64,000 bases of DNA from Molossus alvarezi (Eukaryota > Chordata > Mammalia > Chiroptera > Molossidae): NCBI GenBank assembly GCA_037176705.1, contig CM073886.1, forward strand, positions 121,857,001 through 121,921,000, written 5' to 3'. Shown in pieces: positions 50,210 through 61,608 of this stretch (positions within the stretch are counted from its first letter, which is position 1; every line of letters begins with the position of its first letter). The notes under the pieces are model-generated. The model saw only the letters and a list, made by a program, of their open reading frames with translations. It ran no database searches and had not been told where the DNA came from. The position numbers and the translations under genes are program-made.

Positions 50210-50590
50210 TTACTTTTTGTTTTAGAGTTCAGCTTTTTATTAAATGTGTTACAAAAGAGGTTTAGTCAAAAAGACCAAAGTCCATGTTATCATCAGACTC
50301 CTCAGATTCTTCTTTCTTTGCTTCTACTTTCTCCTTCACAGCTGGGGCAGCAGGGGTGGAGGGGGCAGGGCCTCCTGCTGGGGCAGGTCCACCTGCCCCT
50401 ACATTGCAGACTAGGCTCCCGATGTTGACATTGGCCAGAGCCTTTGCAAACAAGCCTGGCCAGAAAGACTCCACATTTACATCAACTGCTTTAATGAGGG
50501 CATGGATCTTATGCTCCCTGACCCTCACCTCATCATCCTGAAGGATGAGGGCTGAGTAGATGCAGGTGGGTTCTGAGACCATGCACTACA
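50210..50590 (-). pseudogene. RPLP1P: RPLP1 processed pseudogene (60S acidic ribosomal protein P1), frame open
   Basis: Minus-strand, intronless copy of RPLP1. The open frame 50582-50262 gives 106 codons: CIYSALIL near the start, FWPGLFAKALANVNIGSLVC, an Ala/Gly/Pro hinge and the diagnostic acidic tail KKEESEESDD followed by NMDFGLFD. Behind the stop come the parent's short 3' UTR, AATAAA (50241-50236 on the minus strand) and an A-rich tail near 50223-50210. Against the 114-residue parent, the first few codons are altered, so the present ATG is not the ancestral one; about six hinge residues are deleted; and substitutions occur in the helical domain (for example QDDEVRVREHK where the parent has HDDEVTVTEDK). 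D-to-N and G-to-D changes in the tail touch the stalk-factor binding end. The 5' UTR is missing. Retroposed by LINE machinery; I see no promoter. It is antisense to SLC1A3. Confidence 0.93.
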
Positions 50591-51329
50591 AGGAATCCCT
50601 TTGTATTTTAAAAATACTCACTTCCTATAATAACATTTTGCTGTAGAATTTCTGATAGTTTGTTTTCATTACACTGAAAATGTTTGAATCTTCTGTAATA
50701 TCTTTGACAATAAAATAGAACCTAATAAAACAGTGAAATAGATTTTCAACAGGCTGAGCGCTTGGACCTACTGAGTATTTAAGGCTCCCTGTCAACCTGG
50801 AAAGATACCTGGTAAAGTACCTGGTGTGTTTCTTAAAAACCCTGTCCTGTTCCATGTTTTGATCAACAACTTAAAGACCTAGAATACACATACATTGTGT
50901 TTTCAGATGACATAAGGCCCCCCCAAACACACACAAAACCGTTTCTACCACATATGCCTATGATCGTGATTGAAAATGACTTCAGTAGGCTGCAATGCTG
51001 GACGGAAACCAACAAGGCGAAATTGAGCGGGGAATAAATGTACATTTCTGCTTTTAGGCTCAAAAGGAAATTGCGCAATTGCAGGATGGGGAGTGACTGA
51101 GCTTGGCAGCACTGCCAGTGACTAAAAGCTCAGTATGAACCAACAGTGGGATGTGGTGGCTAAAAAGAATGAAAATAGTTGTGTGCTGCCTCGGTAGAAT
51201 TAATACTTCCCTGTGCTCTGCACTAGTCTCGCTGCATCAGGAGTAATTTGTTTAGTTCCGAGAACATTCAAGAGCAACTCTGACCAAGTCGAGTAGCTGC
51301 TAAGAGGGTGTTGAATCCTATCCAAAACA

Positions 51330-51480
51330 CATTTATTGGACTCCTGGCCCCGTGCTAACCGTTGTGGAGAAGAAAGATAGGAAGAGACTGCTGGTCTGTA
51401 GCCTCAAGGAGTTGAAAATTTAAATAGAGAGCCTGACAGGTACACACAAGACTAAAACAAAGCCGCCCGGGAAGCCAAGA
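51330..51480 (-). repeat. Possible L2 remnant
   Basis: acacatttattggactcctg and ctcaaggagttgaaaattta resemble the reverse complement of an L2 3' end. Weak. Confidence 0.35.
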
Positions 51481-51917
51481 AGCACAAAGGCAGTGCTGTG
51501 GGAATTCAGAGGTTGGATGAGTGGGAGGGTTTCCACAGGAAATGAGGATGAAGGCAGAGGAAGCCTTGAAAGCGAAGATGCAGAGACAGGAAAACTCAAG
51601 GCACGTCTAGGGAGCGCTGAGTGGTCTGGACTGCCCGGGAGGGTAGGGAGGGGAGGAGATGGAGCCGAGAAGGACGGTGTGGACCCCAGCACGGGGCACT
51701 GGGAGGCCATGGGAGGCATTACAGGTTGGTGAACATCTGGAAACAATGATACATGAGGAACAGTTGGAGAAATTATGTGTGTTTAGTCTGGAGAAAAGAA
51801 GACCAAAGTCCTTCTGGAAAATGTGGACCAGACTTACTCTCTGTTCCTCCAGAAGCAAAAATCGATCTCAGGGAGGAAAGGGTACAAGGAACTAGAATTT
51901 GGTTGATTCTAAGCATC

Positions 51918-51963
51918 GTTTTGTTTGTTTGTTTGTTTCTTTGGTTGTTTGTTTGTTTGTTTT
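51918..51963 (+). repeat. (TTTG)n tract
   Basis: TTTG repeats, partly the tail side of the following SINE. Confidence 0.8.
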
Positions 51964-52198
51964 TAAATCCTCACCCGAGGACATTTTTCCATTTTTTGTT
52001 CAGGTAGAGTGGGAGGGAGAGAGAGAGAGAGAGAGAAACATCGACGTGAAAGGGACACATCGAGTGGCTGCCACCCGCACTACCGACCAGGGCCGGGGAC
52101 AAACTGCAACCGAGGTACGTGCCCTTAGCAGGAACTGAACCTGGGTCTCTCCAGACCGCAGGCCGACGCTCTAACTGCTGAGCCAAACCGGCCGGGGC
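51964..52198 (-). mobile_element. Ves-type SINE, subfamily A
   Basis: Minus orientation from aatcctcacccgaggacatt to gagccaaaccggccgggg. Duplication tgtttctttg at 51934-51943 and 52199-52208. Confidence 0.94.
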
Positions 52199-52729
52199 TG
52201 TTTCTTTGTTTTTTCATTAAAGCTGCCCAACAATGAATAGCTAGCCTTGAGAAGATCATGGATGGGCTGAGAGAGAGCTGAAAACTGACACTCCGATGGG
52301 AATGTGGAGAGGGATGCTGCAGCTTCCCTGAGAGAACTGGGAGTTCTAGGAATTGCCCAAGGCCTCCCAATGTGTAATTATCCATTGCTGAGTTTTCGTT
52401 ATTTGTTAGGTTATCAATTAGTGTATCAGCTTCTGAATAAAGCTTGCATATCACGACTCTCCAGTTCAGTGAGATGTCAGACTAACTCGAGTGCAGGCTG
52501 CCCGTTGCTTTGACAGTAGACCCTCATCATCACCGCTTTACTTTTCAACACAGGCACCATCCTTTTTTACTATGATATACGGCCTCCTTTCAAATATGAA
52601 CTTAACAGATTTTTGTGAGAATTCTCCCCTAGGTGAATCAAATGCAAATCAACAACTAATAGAAGTCCAGTGCAAAGAAGACAATTTACAAAGACTCTCC
52701 ATGGTGGTAGGTGTAGGATTTCATAGTGG

Positions 52730-52850
52730 GTTCTGGAGGTGGAAAGACTTGAGTTCAGATGCCAGCAGTGCCGGTGACTAGCTGTGTGATCCTAGGTGAG
52801 TGATGTAAGTGTCCTGTTTCCGAATCTGTAAATGGGAATTGGCCACTGTT
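52730..52850 (+). repeat. MIR SINE remnant
   Basis: ccggtgactagctgtgtgat, cctaggtgagtgatgtaag and cgaatctgtaaatgggaa in order. Confidence 0.8.
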
Positions 52851-52984
52851 AGCCCAGACCTTGCAGGGAGGTGCCCGGCAGTGCAAGGTCCAATTTTACT
52901 TACCGAGTTCTCACGTTTACAGGGGTGTTCCTAGGAGCCCTTCAGAGCTAAAAATAGTTTTTAATGGAAACATCACCACATCAT

Positions 52985-53170
52985 GGCTAATTTGTATGTG
53001 CCAGATAGTGTTCTGAGGATCATATGTTGAACTCATTTAATCCTCAGAACAACTCTATAAAGTAAATAATGTTATTATCCCTCATTTACTGAGACACCAA
53101 GAGATTACCTATCTTGACCAGTCCAAGTTATTCCATGAGGGATCCAGGATTCAAACCAAGCAAATTATAG
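52985..53170 (-). repeat. MIR SINE remnant
   Basis: Minus orientation: catttaatcctcagaacaac, ttatccctcatttactgaga, then atccaggattcaaacc. Confidence 0.8.
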
Positions 53171-53504
53171 AGGTTATTGCAACCATTTCCTAACAATTTC
53201 AAATTTGGGAAACAAACAAATTTCCCTACTTTCTTCCCAGTTTCATTCCAAATACTCTGTTGTGTAATTTCATGCAATTTTATTTGTTCAGGGCTGTTTC
53301 ACACTAAGATATTTCTCAGTCTTACTTATTTACTAAAACACAAGGGCCCTATGGTCATGATTTGGCCAGAGCTTTGAGAAGTTCCTTAATAAAAGTCAAA
53401 TGATGTGTGAATAAGTTAAAAAAAATTAATTATAGAAGCAGTTATTATGGCCACTCTTAAAAGAAGCAAGTAATCTTTACTATAACTTCACTACTTTACC
53501 ACTG

Positions 53505-54000
53505 TGGGGGCCAAGAGAAAAAGAAAGAATAATAAAAAATATTTTTCCTTCTACCTGCTAAATTCTAGCTGGGCTAGCAATCAAATGAACAGAGACAGAT
53601 TAACAGGAGAAAGTCCAATTTTAATAACACGCATGGGGAATTTACATAAGCATGAAAATGCCAGACAATGAGGCAACATTTGGGATATAAGACATTTTGG
53701 ACAAAGGAGGAAGCGGGGGATGGGTATTGGATTTCGGAAGTGAGACGGGCGATTTACAGGGAGTTGAGGAGCAGAACATGCAAGGCAGGAAAATTCCTGC
53801 TGGGCGACTCAGAAACGATTAAACACAGGGGTGTCTAGCTAATAGGCCCCTGTTGACCTCTCTACCATACTGAATTCAAGTTATGCTAAAGCAAATATGT
53901 TCAGATTTCTTTTCTGGAGCAGGTATGTCCATCTGAATCTCTCAAGCAGGAAAGAGGGCAGGGCCAAGGGTTCTTTCTGAATCTTGTTTCTTAATAACCA
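53505..54000. repeat. Unclassified interspersed repeat candidate
   Basis: The stretch has phrases that look like a dispersed repeat (gaacagagacagattaacag, ctgctgggcgactcagaaac, taggcccctgttgacctctc). I cannot assign it to a family, and its ends are not visible. Confidence 0.3.
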
Positions 54001-54192
54001 ACTTAAAATCAATATCCCAAAAGGCAGACTTAGGTTTGTAAAACCAGTTCCATTCACCGCCTCTTTCCACTATTTGTTTTGGAGGCGTCATAGCCCTTGG
54101 AATCATTCACCCGAAATCAGTGTCTTGTACCTGCTTTCCTTTACCTTGTTTGTAAATCTTGTATCCCCTATTCCTTTTTAGCAACAAGGTCC

Positions 54193-54239
54193 CCTCTCTC
54201 TCTCTCTCTCTCTCTCTCCCCCACCCCTCTCTCTCTCTC
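54193..54239 (+). repeat. (CT)n microsatellite
   Basis: CT repeat with a CCCCCACCCC break in the middle. Confidence 0.9.
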
Positions 54240-54363
54240 ATCATTTAGTGTTACCAGATATTACTCAAATGTACCCACCCACCAGTTGTGTTTTGTTCAA
54301 ACACTGAGGGTTGTGTCGTTACCCACCCTCTTTATAAATTCCAAGTTAAAGAATAATTTTACT

Positions 54364-54592
54364 GCCCGGCTGCTGTGGCTCACTGGTTGAGCATTGGATA
54401 CCCAGGCACCAAGAGGTTGCCAGTTTGATTCCAGGTCAGGGCACATGCCCAGGTTACAGGCCCAATCCCCAGTGGGGGGCATGTAGGAGGCGGTCAGTCG
54501 ATGTTCTCTCTCATCGATGTTTCTATCTCTCTCTCCCTCTCCCTTCCTCTCTCTCTAAAAATCAATAAAGAAAAAAAATATATACAAAAAAC
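54364..54592 (+). mobile_element. Ves-type SINE, subfamily B
   Basis: Head gcccggctgctgtggctcac, middle gggcacatgcccaggttac, CT-rich end, aaaatcaataaag tail. Duplication gaataattYtac at 54351-54362 and 54593-54604 (one mismatch). Confidence 0.94.
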
Positions 54593-55453
54593 GAATAATT
54601 CTACCAATCCAATCCACGCTACGCCAGCCTCAAATCAACCGAACGCCATTTCCACACCCTTTCTTTGACACCCTCGCAGATCCCTGCAGAACAGTCAGGG
54701 TAAGCGAAGTTTCAGGTAAGGGGCTGCCCCTCATTTTCTTGGGAGCATTTTGAGGAATTCCTACACACCCCTTGAAAAAACACATCCAGATAGGAACCCG
54801 AGGCTCACCTCGAAACTATGTACACAAAGGTTACCAAACCAAAGGAGAATGCGCGGAAACAGCCCCTTTCTGTCCAGGGAAAGGAGCTGCGCCTGCTGCG
54901 ACACCGCTGGTGGAATATATCAGGAGTAGCCCGATTCTATTGTCGGGGCCAAAATGCAGCTTTTCCTGTCGCAGCGAGAGACCGCTCACCTCCAGGAAGG
55001 CAGAGACGAGGGGAGCCGACCAGCCCCAGAGCTCAGCACGGTCTTTTCCACTCGGTGAAGTGATACTGCTTTATTGTTTGGGTCAGGTAGCCGGGCACGT
55101 AATCTCCCTCTCCACGGGCGCGACTATTCCTTTATAGATTAGATAAGAACCACTGATGAACTTTTAAATGCTGAGAAAACTAATCAGAACTGAAGGGGGT
55201 GGGGGGGTTGGCCATAGACCAAGAAATATGCTGACAGAGATAAAGTACCTGCTGAACTTTCTCTTCATTCCACACTTCCCTGCTCTGTAGTCTCCCTTTC
55301 TTTTTCTTTCTCTTTCCGCTCTTGTCCTATCTGTAATTCATTCAGCTCTCTCGTGCCACAGTCTTCTTTCCCCTTCCTTCAACCCCAACCCTTCTCCGGA
55401 GACTTAATTTTGCACACTTTCTTAACTGGCCAAAACATGGACTTAAAATTTTT

Positions 55454-55689
55454 TTTTTCTTTTTTTTTTTTTTTTAGTTTTTCTTCTTTATTGATATTAC
55501 AGAGAGAGAGGAAGGGAGAGAGAGAGAGAGAGAAACATCGATGAGGGAGAACATCGATTGGCCACCTCCGACATGACCTCCACTGGGGATCGGGCCCAAA
55601 ACCTGGGCATGTGCCCTGACCAGGAATCGAACCAGTGACCTCTTGGTGTATGGGTTGATGTTCAACCACCGAGCCACACTGGCCAGGCT
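55454..55689 (-). mobile_element. Ves-type SINE, subfamily B
   Basis: Minus orientation, T-rich tail at the left and accgagccacactggccagg at the right. Duplication ggacttaaa plus T-run at 55439-55453 and 55690-55703. Confidence 0.94.
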
Positions 55690-56799
55690 GGACTTAAATT
55701 TTTAAAAATTTCTTCTTGTATATAGTATTTAAGATTCTGCATTCTGGCTTTAATTTGGAAAATTGCTGAGGAAAACGCATTTTATTCTCAATTGTTTCTC
55801 TTTACATGAGAAATATATCTTTTAAAAACAAGCAGCAGTGTTAACCTCCGTTCGTTTTGGAGTTGTCTGGTTGGGTTCTGCTTCCAGAATCTTTTGATGG
55901 CGAGGAACCGGGGCATGGAGGTAGACCGGTCACACAGTGTGTGTGCCTCCTTTGCCCAGGACTCTCTGCTGCTTCCCAGCCTCGTTTCCCAGCCTGGAGT
56001 CGAACTGCTTCTGCCATTCCGCAATCAGAAAACCAGGCTGCATTGGTTTTCGATGTCCCTGTGTTGCTTTCGGTTTTATGAGGCTTTCAATTCCTTTTCC
56101 TCTATGAGGGACAGACCCTCCCTGGGAAGAAAGGGTGCCTCTTGCGTCTGCCTGTTCTATAGTCCACTTGAGACGCCTTTTGATGAACGTTGAACAAGTC
56201 TGGCCCAGTGGTGGGATTTGGTCCCACTCTGCCGCTAGGAAACGTGCTGTCTTCATCTTCACCCTAAGAAGGCTTCTCAAGACCCAGAACACAAAGGTCT
56301 TTTACACAGCAAGGAACACAATGCAAAGTAAAAAGGGCTCTTTGGGAAATTGCAAACTACCCATCCAGTGGTTGGTTGTAAATCACACCTCTTTGGGGGG
56401 AAAGGCAGAGGGGGTTGGAGCCCTGGCCCTCAAAGAACTTCCTCCCATTGAGTCAAAGCAATTTGCTGCTCTGCGCTCGCTCTTCCTCCTGTGAATGAAG
56501 TCACCTGACTGTCCCCATAGATGCCGCTGCTCCTGGCGGGTGCTGGTTGGTGTGTCTTTCCACATGACAGGCCTCGTTCCGAGCAGGCTTCACAGGTGTG
56601 AGTGAGAGCTGGTCCCACCCGCGCCTCGCCCCCACTGCCCACGCCGCACTCCTAGCTGCTGCTTTCTGTGGTCCTGAGTTGCGCAATGTTGGCCAGAGGA
56701 CAGTGATTCCTTTGTGTGCGGCTGGTACAATGAGATAACCAAAGAAAGGGTCTGGTCTGAGGCTGTCAGCTGTTACTAATCACAGCTCCCCACTCCTCC

Positions 56800-57250
56800 T
56801 GGGTCCGCTCGCCTCTCCTTGCTCTGCTGAGCACACATAAAGAAGATGAATGACTCCCTGGTTCCTCTTCAGAAAAGCATATTGTGCGGCGCATTCCAAT
56901 ACCGTGAGCGAAGGGCGGGCTCCTGCGCGGGGTGAATGGGCATCTGCGCGCACCAGCGGGCGCGCAGCTGTGGGCCTGGGAGAAGGGAAGCTCGGAGCTG
57001 GCCCTTCCGAGGGCTTCCTGAGCCCTTGCTGAGAGGAAGAGGAGGTCCCTGTGGTGGGCTCTCTGGCAGAGCATTTCTGGCCCGCGGGCAGGGCTGTGGC
57101 AGGCCGTAAGGAAGTCCGAGGGATGGCTAGACCAGTGCAGAGAAAGGCAAAGCTCGGCCACTCGGAGGACCCCAGCAGTGGTGACCCGGGAGAAGAGCAC
57201 TGGCCGCTCTGTCATTAGAGCTATCCGCAGTTGGAGGTGAACTTCAGGGT
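56800..57250. promoter_or_regulatory. Second GC/CpG-rich patch in intron 3
   Basis: CpG-dense between about 56885 and 56985, with a GC box (GGGCGGG near 56916) and gcgcgcaccagcgggcgcgc. The high G+C explains the 167-codon minus-strand open frame, which has no recognisable domain. Regulatory role is only inferred from composition. Confidence 0.3.
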
Positions 57251-58379
57251 CCCCTCTGCCTCCCCGCACGAAAGTTCATGTTCAAAGGACGACCACAGGC
57301 AGGGAAAGGATCGTCTGCTTAGTCCTACCAGACTGAGGATAAAAGGTGACTTATGTGACTTTGTCTGCCATGAATACTACTGTCTGCTCCACTGATGTTT
57401 TTATTTAACCACCTCTCAAAGGGAAGGTTTCCCTTACCTCTCCCCCCTTCTTTTTACTGGTGAACACTAGCATGAAAAGACAGACTTTTGTTGACAAGTT
57501 TTAAGGGTCATAGGAAGAGATATTAGAAAGACCACAGCTCTTGGTTTCTTTTCTAAAGCTTCTACTGGATGGGGTATATATCAGTGTTGCAAACTTTTGT
57601 TTGTTTGTTTACCAGAACCCACAAATAAAATATAAATGTATTTTACATTGTGACCTGGCCACGCTCCTACATACACACACAGCTAAAAAAAAGTTCCACA
57701 AAATAATATTTACCTTTACCACAGATGATACACTCAATAGTTTCTATTCTATTCTCTTTCATTAATAGATAAACATATTAGTCGTGAGCCACTAAATTGA
57801 CTTCACGACCTGTATCACAACACCTTGGTAGACCCTGCCCCTCCCCTCCACTCCTTTCTCTGTGTTTACCTTACTTGTTCACTCGTTCTTCTGTTAAGAT
57901 GTGGACTGATAGTACTATAGAAATTACTCATACAGGCTCATCTGCAAGAGTGAATCATGTTGGGAAAATAATACAGGGGTGGGAGCGGGAGAAAGCAGGG
58001 AGAGAGGGAGGGATGCTTCCGGTGGTGGGAGCAGAGGTATGGCAGCCCCTGCCCTCCGGTCCAACCTGCAGACACCTGGGAATGGCCCCCCAGCTCTGCA
58101 AAAAAACTCTCAGCAATGCTGGGTCATTTCCTCCTTAAGATGGGCCTCACTCTTCAAGACTGAGTTAATTGGATTAATCTGGGGAAGAGCAACCAAGATT
58201 GGTGATTTGGAATTTCAGAGTATTTTTATTTAAAAAATCTTTAGAAATTGTAATTCATACAATAACCTAATCTAAATGTTTGTGGGTTTGTTTTCTTTTT
58301 AAGTGTGTGGCCTCTACCCAGCACAACAATAACAGTGATAAGAATGACTAGCAACAAATAATTTGGGGGTGACTTCCCA

Positions 58380-58590
58380 TGCAGGCACTGTGCTAGGCAG
58401 TCAAAGCGCTGGTTCTGCTCTCTTGGGGCTCAAATTCTAGTAAAGAAACACATGTAACAGTCATACCTAGCACTTATCAAGGGCCTACTTTGTACAGATT
58501 CATGTACGTTCTCCCTAAGCTTACAATGTAGGTATTACTAGCTTCTTGTCTGGAGGAATGGAGGCTTATAGAGGTCAAATAGCTTGTTTA
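58380..58590 (-). repeat. MIR/L2-like remnants
   Basis: tgcaggcactgtgctaggca, tcaagggcctactttgtaca and aggcttatagaggtcaaat look like minus-orientation old SINE/LINE pieces. Confidence 0.5.
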
Positions 58591-58599
58591 TTATCATTT

Positions 58600-58829
58600 T
58601 TATTTTAATCCTCATGCGAGGATCTTTTTCCATTTATCTTCAGATAGAGTGGGAAGGAGCGAGAGAAAGAGCGAGAAAGAGAAAAACATCGGTTGGTTGC
58701 CTCCGGCACAACCCCGACCAGGGCTGGGGACCGAACCACAACCAAGGTACATGCCCTTGACCGGAATCAGGCCCAAGACTCTTTGGTCTGCAGGTCAACA
58801 CTCTAACCATTGAGCCAAACCAGACAGAG
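58600..58829 (-). mobile_element. Older Ves-type SINE, subfamily A relative
   Basis: Minus orientation: taatcctcatgcgaggatct at the tail end and accattgagccaaaccagac at the head. More diverged than the other A copies; the B-box region reads ccttgaccggaatcaggccc. Confidence 0.88.
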
Positions 58830-58849
58830 TGATTATTTATCAGTTTAAT

Positions 58850-59050
58850 TAATAACAACAGCTAACATTTGTTGAGTGCTTCCTGTGTGCCGAACACTGT
58901 GCTGAGTGCTTTCTGTTCGGAAGTCCCTGTATTGCCAATGAAAACGCTCTGCGGGGGCTTTCGTTATTCCCATTCTTCAGATGAGAAAACTGAGGTTTAC
59001 AGAGGTCACACAGGACCAGAGCCAGAAGCAGGATCCAAGTAGTCTAACCT
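58850..59050 (-). repeat. MIR SINE remnant
   Basis: One of the clearest MIRs here: aacatttgttgagtgcttcc, gtgccgaacactgtgctgag, tcttcagatgagaaaactga and ggtttacagaggtcacacag. Confidence 0.85.
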
Positions 59051-59268
59051 CTTAATCTCTGTGACATAATTTAAAACAAAAAACAAAAACAGAATGTGCT
59101 TCTAAAAATGCCAGAGGTTGGCCATAAGTAGTTTGCAATATTGCCTAAAAGGCAAAGGTTAAATTCAGAGGCTCTAACTTGCTAATTAATTGTGATTCAA
59201 AATTGAGATGAGATACAATCACTTATTCCCAGCAATTTCTAACCTAAATTTTAAAGGTTTGCCTCTGT

Positions 59269-59531
59269 GCCCTGGCCGGTTTGGCTCAGCGGTTAGAGCG
59301 TCGGCCCGCGGTCCTGAGAGACCCGGGTTCGGTTCCCACTAAGGGCATGTACCTCGGTTGCAGTTTGTCCCCGGCCCTGGTTGGTTGTGCGGGTGGCAGC
59401 CACTCGATGTGTCCCTTTCACGTCGATGTTTCTCTCTCTCTCTGTTCCTCTCTCTCCCTCCCACTCTACCTGAACAAAAAAATGGAAAAATGTCCTCGGG
59501 TGAGGATAAAAAATTAAAAAATAAAAAAAAA
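59269..59531 (+). mobile_element. Ves-type SINE, subfamily A (young)
   Basis: Near-consensus copy with a perfect 17-bp duplication taaaggtttgcctctgt at 59252-59268 and 59532-59548. The tail is an A/T mix after tcctcgggtgaggataa. Confidence 0.97.
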
Positions 59532-60431
59532 TAAAGGTTTGCCTCTGTTCTAAAACCCACAGAATCATAGAATTTTACTATTGTTGTCTTTACAATCTAG
59601 TCCAGAAGGAGACATTTTAGAGAGAAGAATGCAGTAGAGCTATAGACGAGACTCCATGTGATTGGTGTGTGCTCCCCCACCCCTCACTGGGCCTATCCTC
59701 TGAGCCTGGGTTCTTCTTGGTCATTCTCCTTCCTGCGGGGCCCAGTGGGCACCAGCTCCAGCACTGGGCAGCTGCCCCAGGGCACCAGACCCCAGTTTTC
59801 AATCTGTAACTATGAAGCATATTGCATTTTTAGAATTCAACTTTGGTATTTAAAAAGAAGCCACCACCTTATATTCAAATGAAGTCGGTACATGTTAGAA
59901 CTCATCCTTGATTTCCTTGTTGTAAGTTTCCCCATCTTAAGATTCTAGGAGCGTCGAGAACAAGGGGCTTTCGTTAGATGAGTGTTTGAGAAGCCCATTG
60001 AGAGAAGGAGTATGTCTAAATACAGTGAAAACTGAAACAGAACAATAGTCTCGAACCAGCGGTTGCCACCCCCACCCCCACTCCCACCCCCTCCCCCACC
60101 GCCGCTCTTTCTGGGCCTGATCCAGTGGCCCCACCAGCAGTGGAACACTGAGGATGAGTAGAGAGACAATTCGTAACAGACAGCTTCTTTGTTAGATTTC
60201 TTGTTTCAGAGACAGGAAGTATTGGAGGAGATGCAGTGAGACACATGAATGTGTCAGACATAGGTTTTCAGCAGAGGAAGAATAAAATGTATGCAAATAA
60301 TAGAGTCTTGGGAATTTCACATTATTTATGTGTTATTCTTTAATACATGGCTGAATACATATTTCACTTATCCAAGAAGCCATAGGAAATATTATGCCAA
60401 AGGAAATCTGACTTAAAATACAAACTTACAG

Positions 60432-60640
60432 CCCAGCAGTGTGGCTCAGTGGATTGAGCGTCGTCCCATGGACTGAGAGGTCCCAGTTTGCTTCCTGGTC
60501 AGGGCACAGTGGGCTCGACCCCCAGTAGGGAGCGTGCAGGAGGCAGCCGATCGATGTTTCTCTCTCACTTCAATATTTCTATCTCTCTCTCCCTTCCTAT
60601 CTCTCTAAAAAAGGCAATAAAAACATATTTAAAAAAAATA
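60432..60640 (+). mobile_element. Ves-type SINE, subfamily B
   Basis: Head cccagcagtgtggctcagtgg; a short deletion removes the usual 'tgcccgggttgcg' part of the middle. Candidate duplication acttacag at 60424-60431 and 60648-60655. Confidence 0.9.
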
Positions 60641-60974
60641 CATATTGACTTACAGAGTTCCACATATATATTTATGAAACACTCCTTCCCCACCCTCACT
60701 CCGCCCCCCAAAAAAAAAACATGAATTTGGAGTATACTTGTTGTGCTAAACTGATTGCCAAAAGATTGTCTTCGCAAATAAAGAGGTAAATGCATTTACC
60801 CATTTGCATCAAGAAACTCTTCCATTCCTCTCTTTTCAGAGTGACTGCTGCCTAAAATACCCAGATACTTGAAGCGAAGTCTTAATCTCTTATACTCTGG
60901 AAAACATCTTGTTCAATCTCCTTTAGATGCCTAACTCATTGGTGAACATGGAAGAGATCTGCGGAAATGACTGG

Positions 60975-60995
60975 TTGATTGATTGATTGATTGAT
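60975..60995 (+). repeat. (TTGA)n microsatellite
   Basis: Five TTGA/GATT units. Confidence 0.85.
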
Positions 60996-61269
60996 GACTG
61001 ATTATTGCTGGACTGACTTTTAGAAAGGACAATAGGATTCATGCACCCAAAGTCAGCATTCACGGCCCTCCACACTCCATGCTCCAGGCTGTTTTCCTAG
61101 GAATCATGAGGAATTTGATCTGATTGATCAGCTCTCTAGCTGGCCCGTCTGGTGACCAGAAAAAGCTCAGCATTTTCCATGGTTACCTCCTCCATGGAAG
61201 CTTCCTCCAGCCAGCTGGCTCACCTCAACATTGAACTCAAATGCAAGAGAGTTAAGAAAGCTAGCATGG

Positions 61270-61535
61270 CCCTGGCCGGTCTAGCTCAGCAGTTGGATCA
61301 TCGGCCTGCAGACCGAGGGGTCTCAGGTTTGATTCCCAGTCAAGGGCACGTACCTGGGTTGCAGGTTCAATTTCCCAGCCCTGGTCAGGGTCATGCAGTA
61401 AGCAGCCAATTGATGTGTCTCTCTCACATTGATGCTTCTCTCTCTCTCCCCCCCCCCCTTCCCCCTTTCCACTCTATCTGGGAATCGATGGAGGAATGTC
61501 TTCAGATGAAAATGAACAAAAAACTTTTTTTTTTT
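61270..61535 (+). mobile_element. Older Ves-type SINE, subfamily A relative
   Basis: Head ccctggccggtctagctcag, then caagggcacgtacctgggtt. Duplication aagaaaKctagcatgg at 61254-61269 and 61536-61551 has one mismatch over 16 bp. It has aatgtcttcagatgaaaatg at the tail side. Confidence 0.93.
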
Positions 61536-61608
61536 AAAGAAATCTAGCATGGAAAACAAGCAAATTAAATGTAGGTGACTTCTTGCTCGTCCATAAAAAG
61601 AGAGGTCC

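Noticed and set aside
50262..50582. A functional RPLP1 gene
   Set aside because: Intronless, A-tailed, no 5' UTR or promoter, start region altered and hinge shortened.
54772..55137. 121-codon open frame on + in GC-richer DNA
   Set aside because: No homology recognised and an overlapping open frame in another phase; probably chance.
56766..57269. 167-codon open frame on -
   Set aside because: Explained by the GC-rich patch with few stop codons; no domain, no supporting splice sites.
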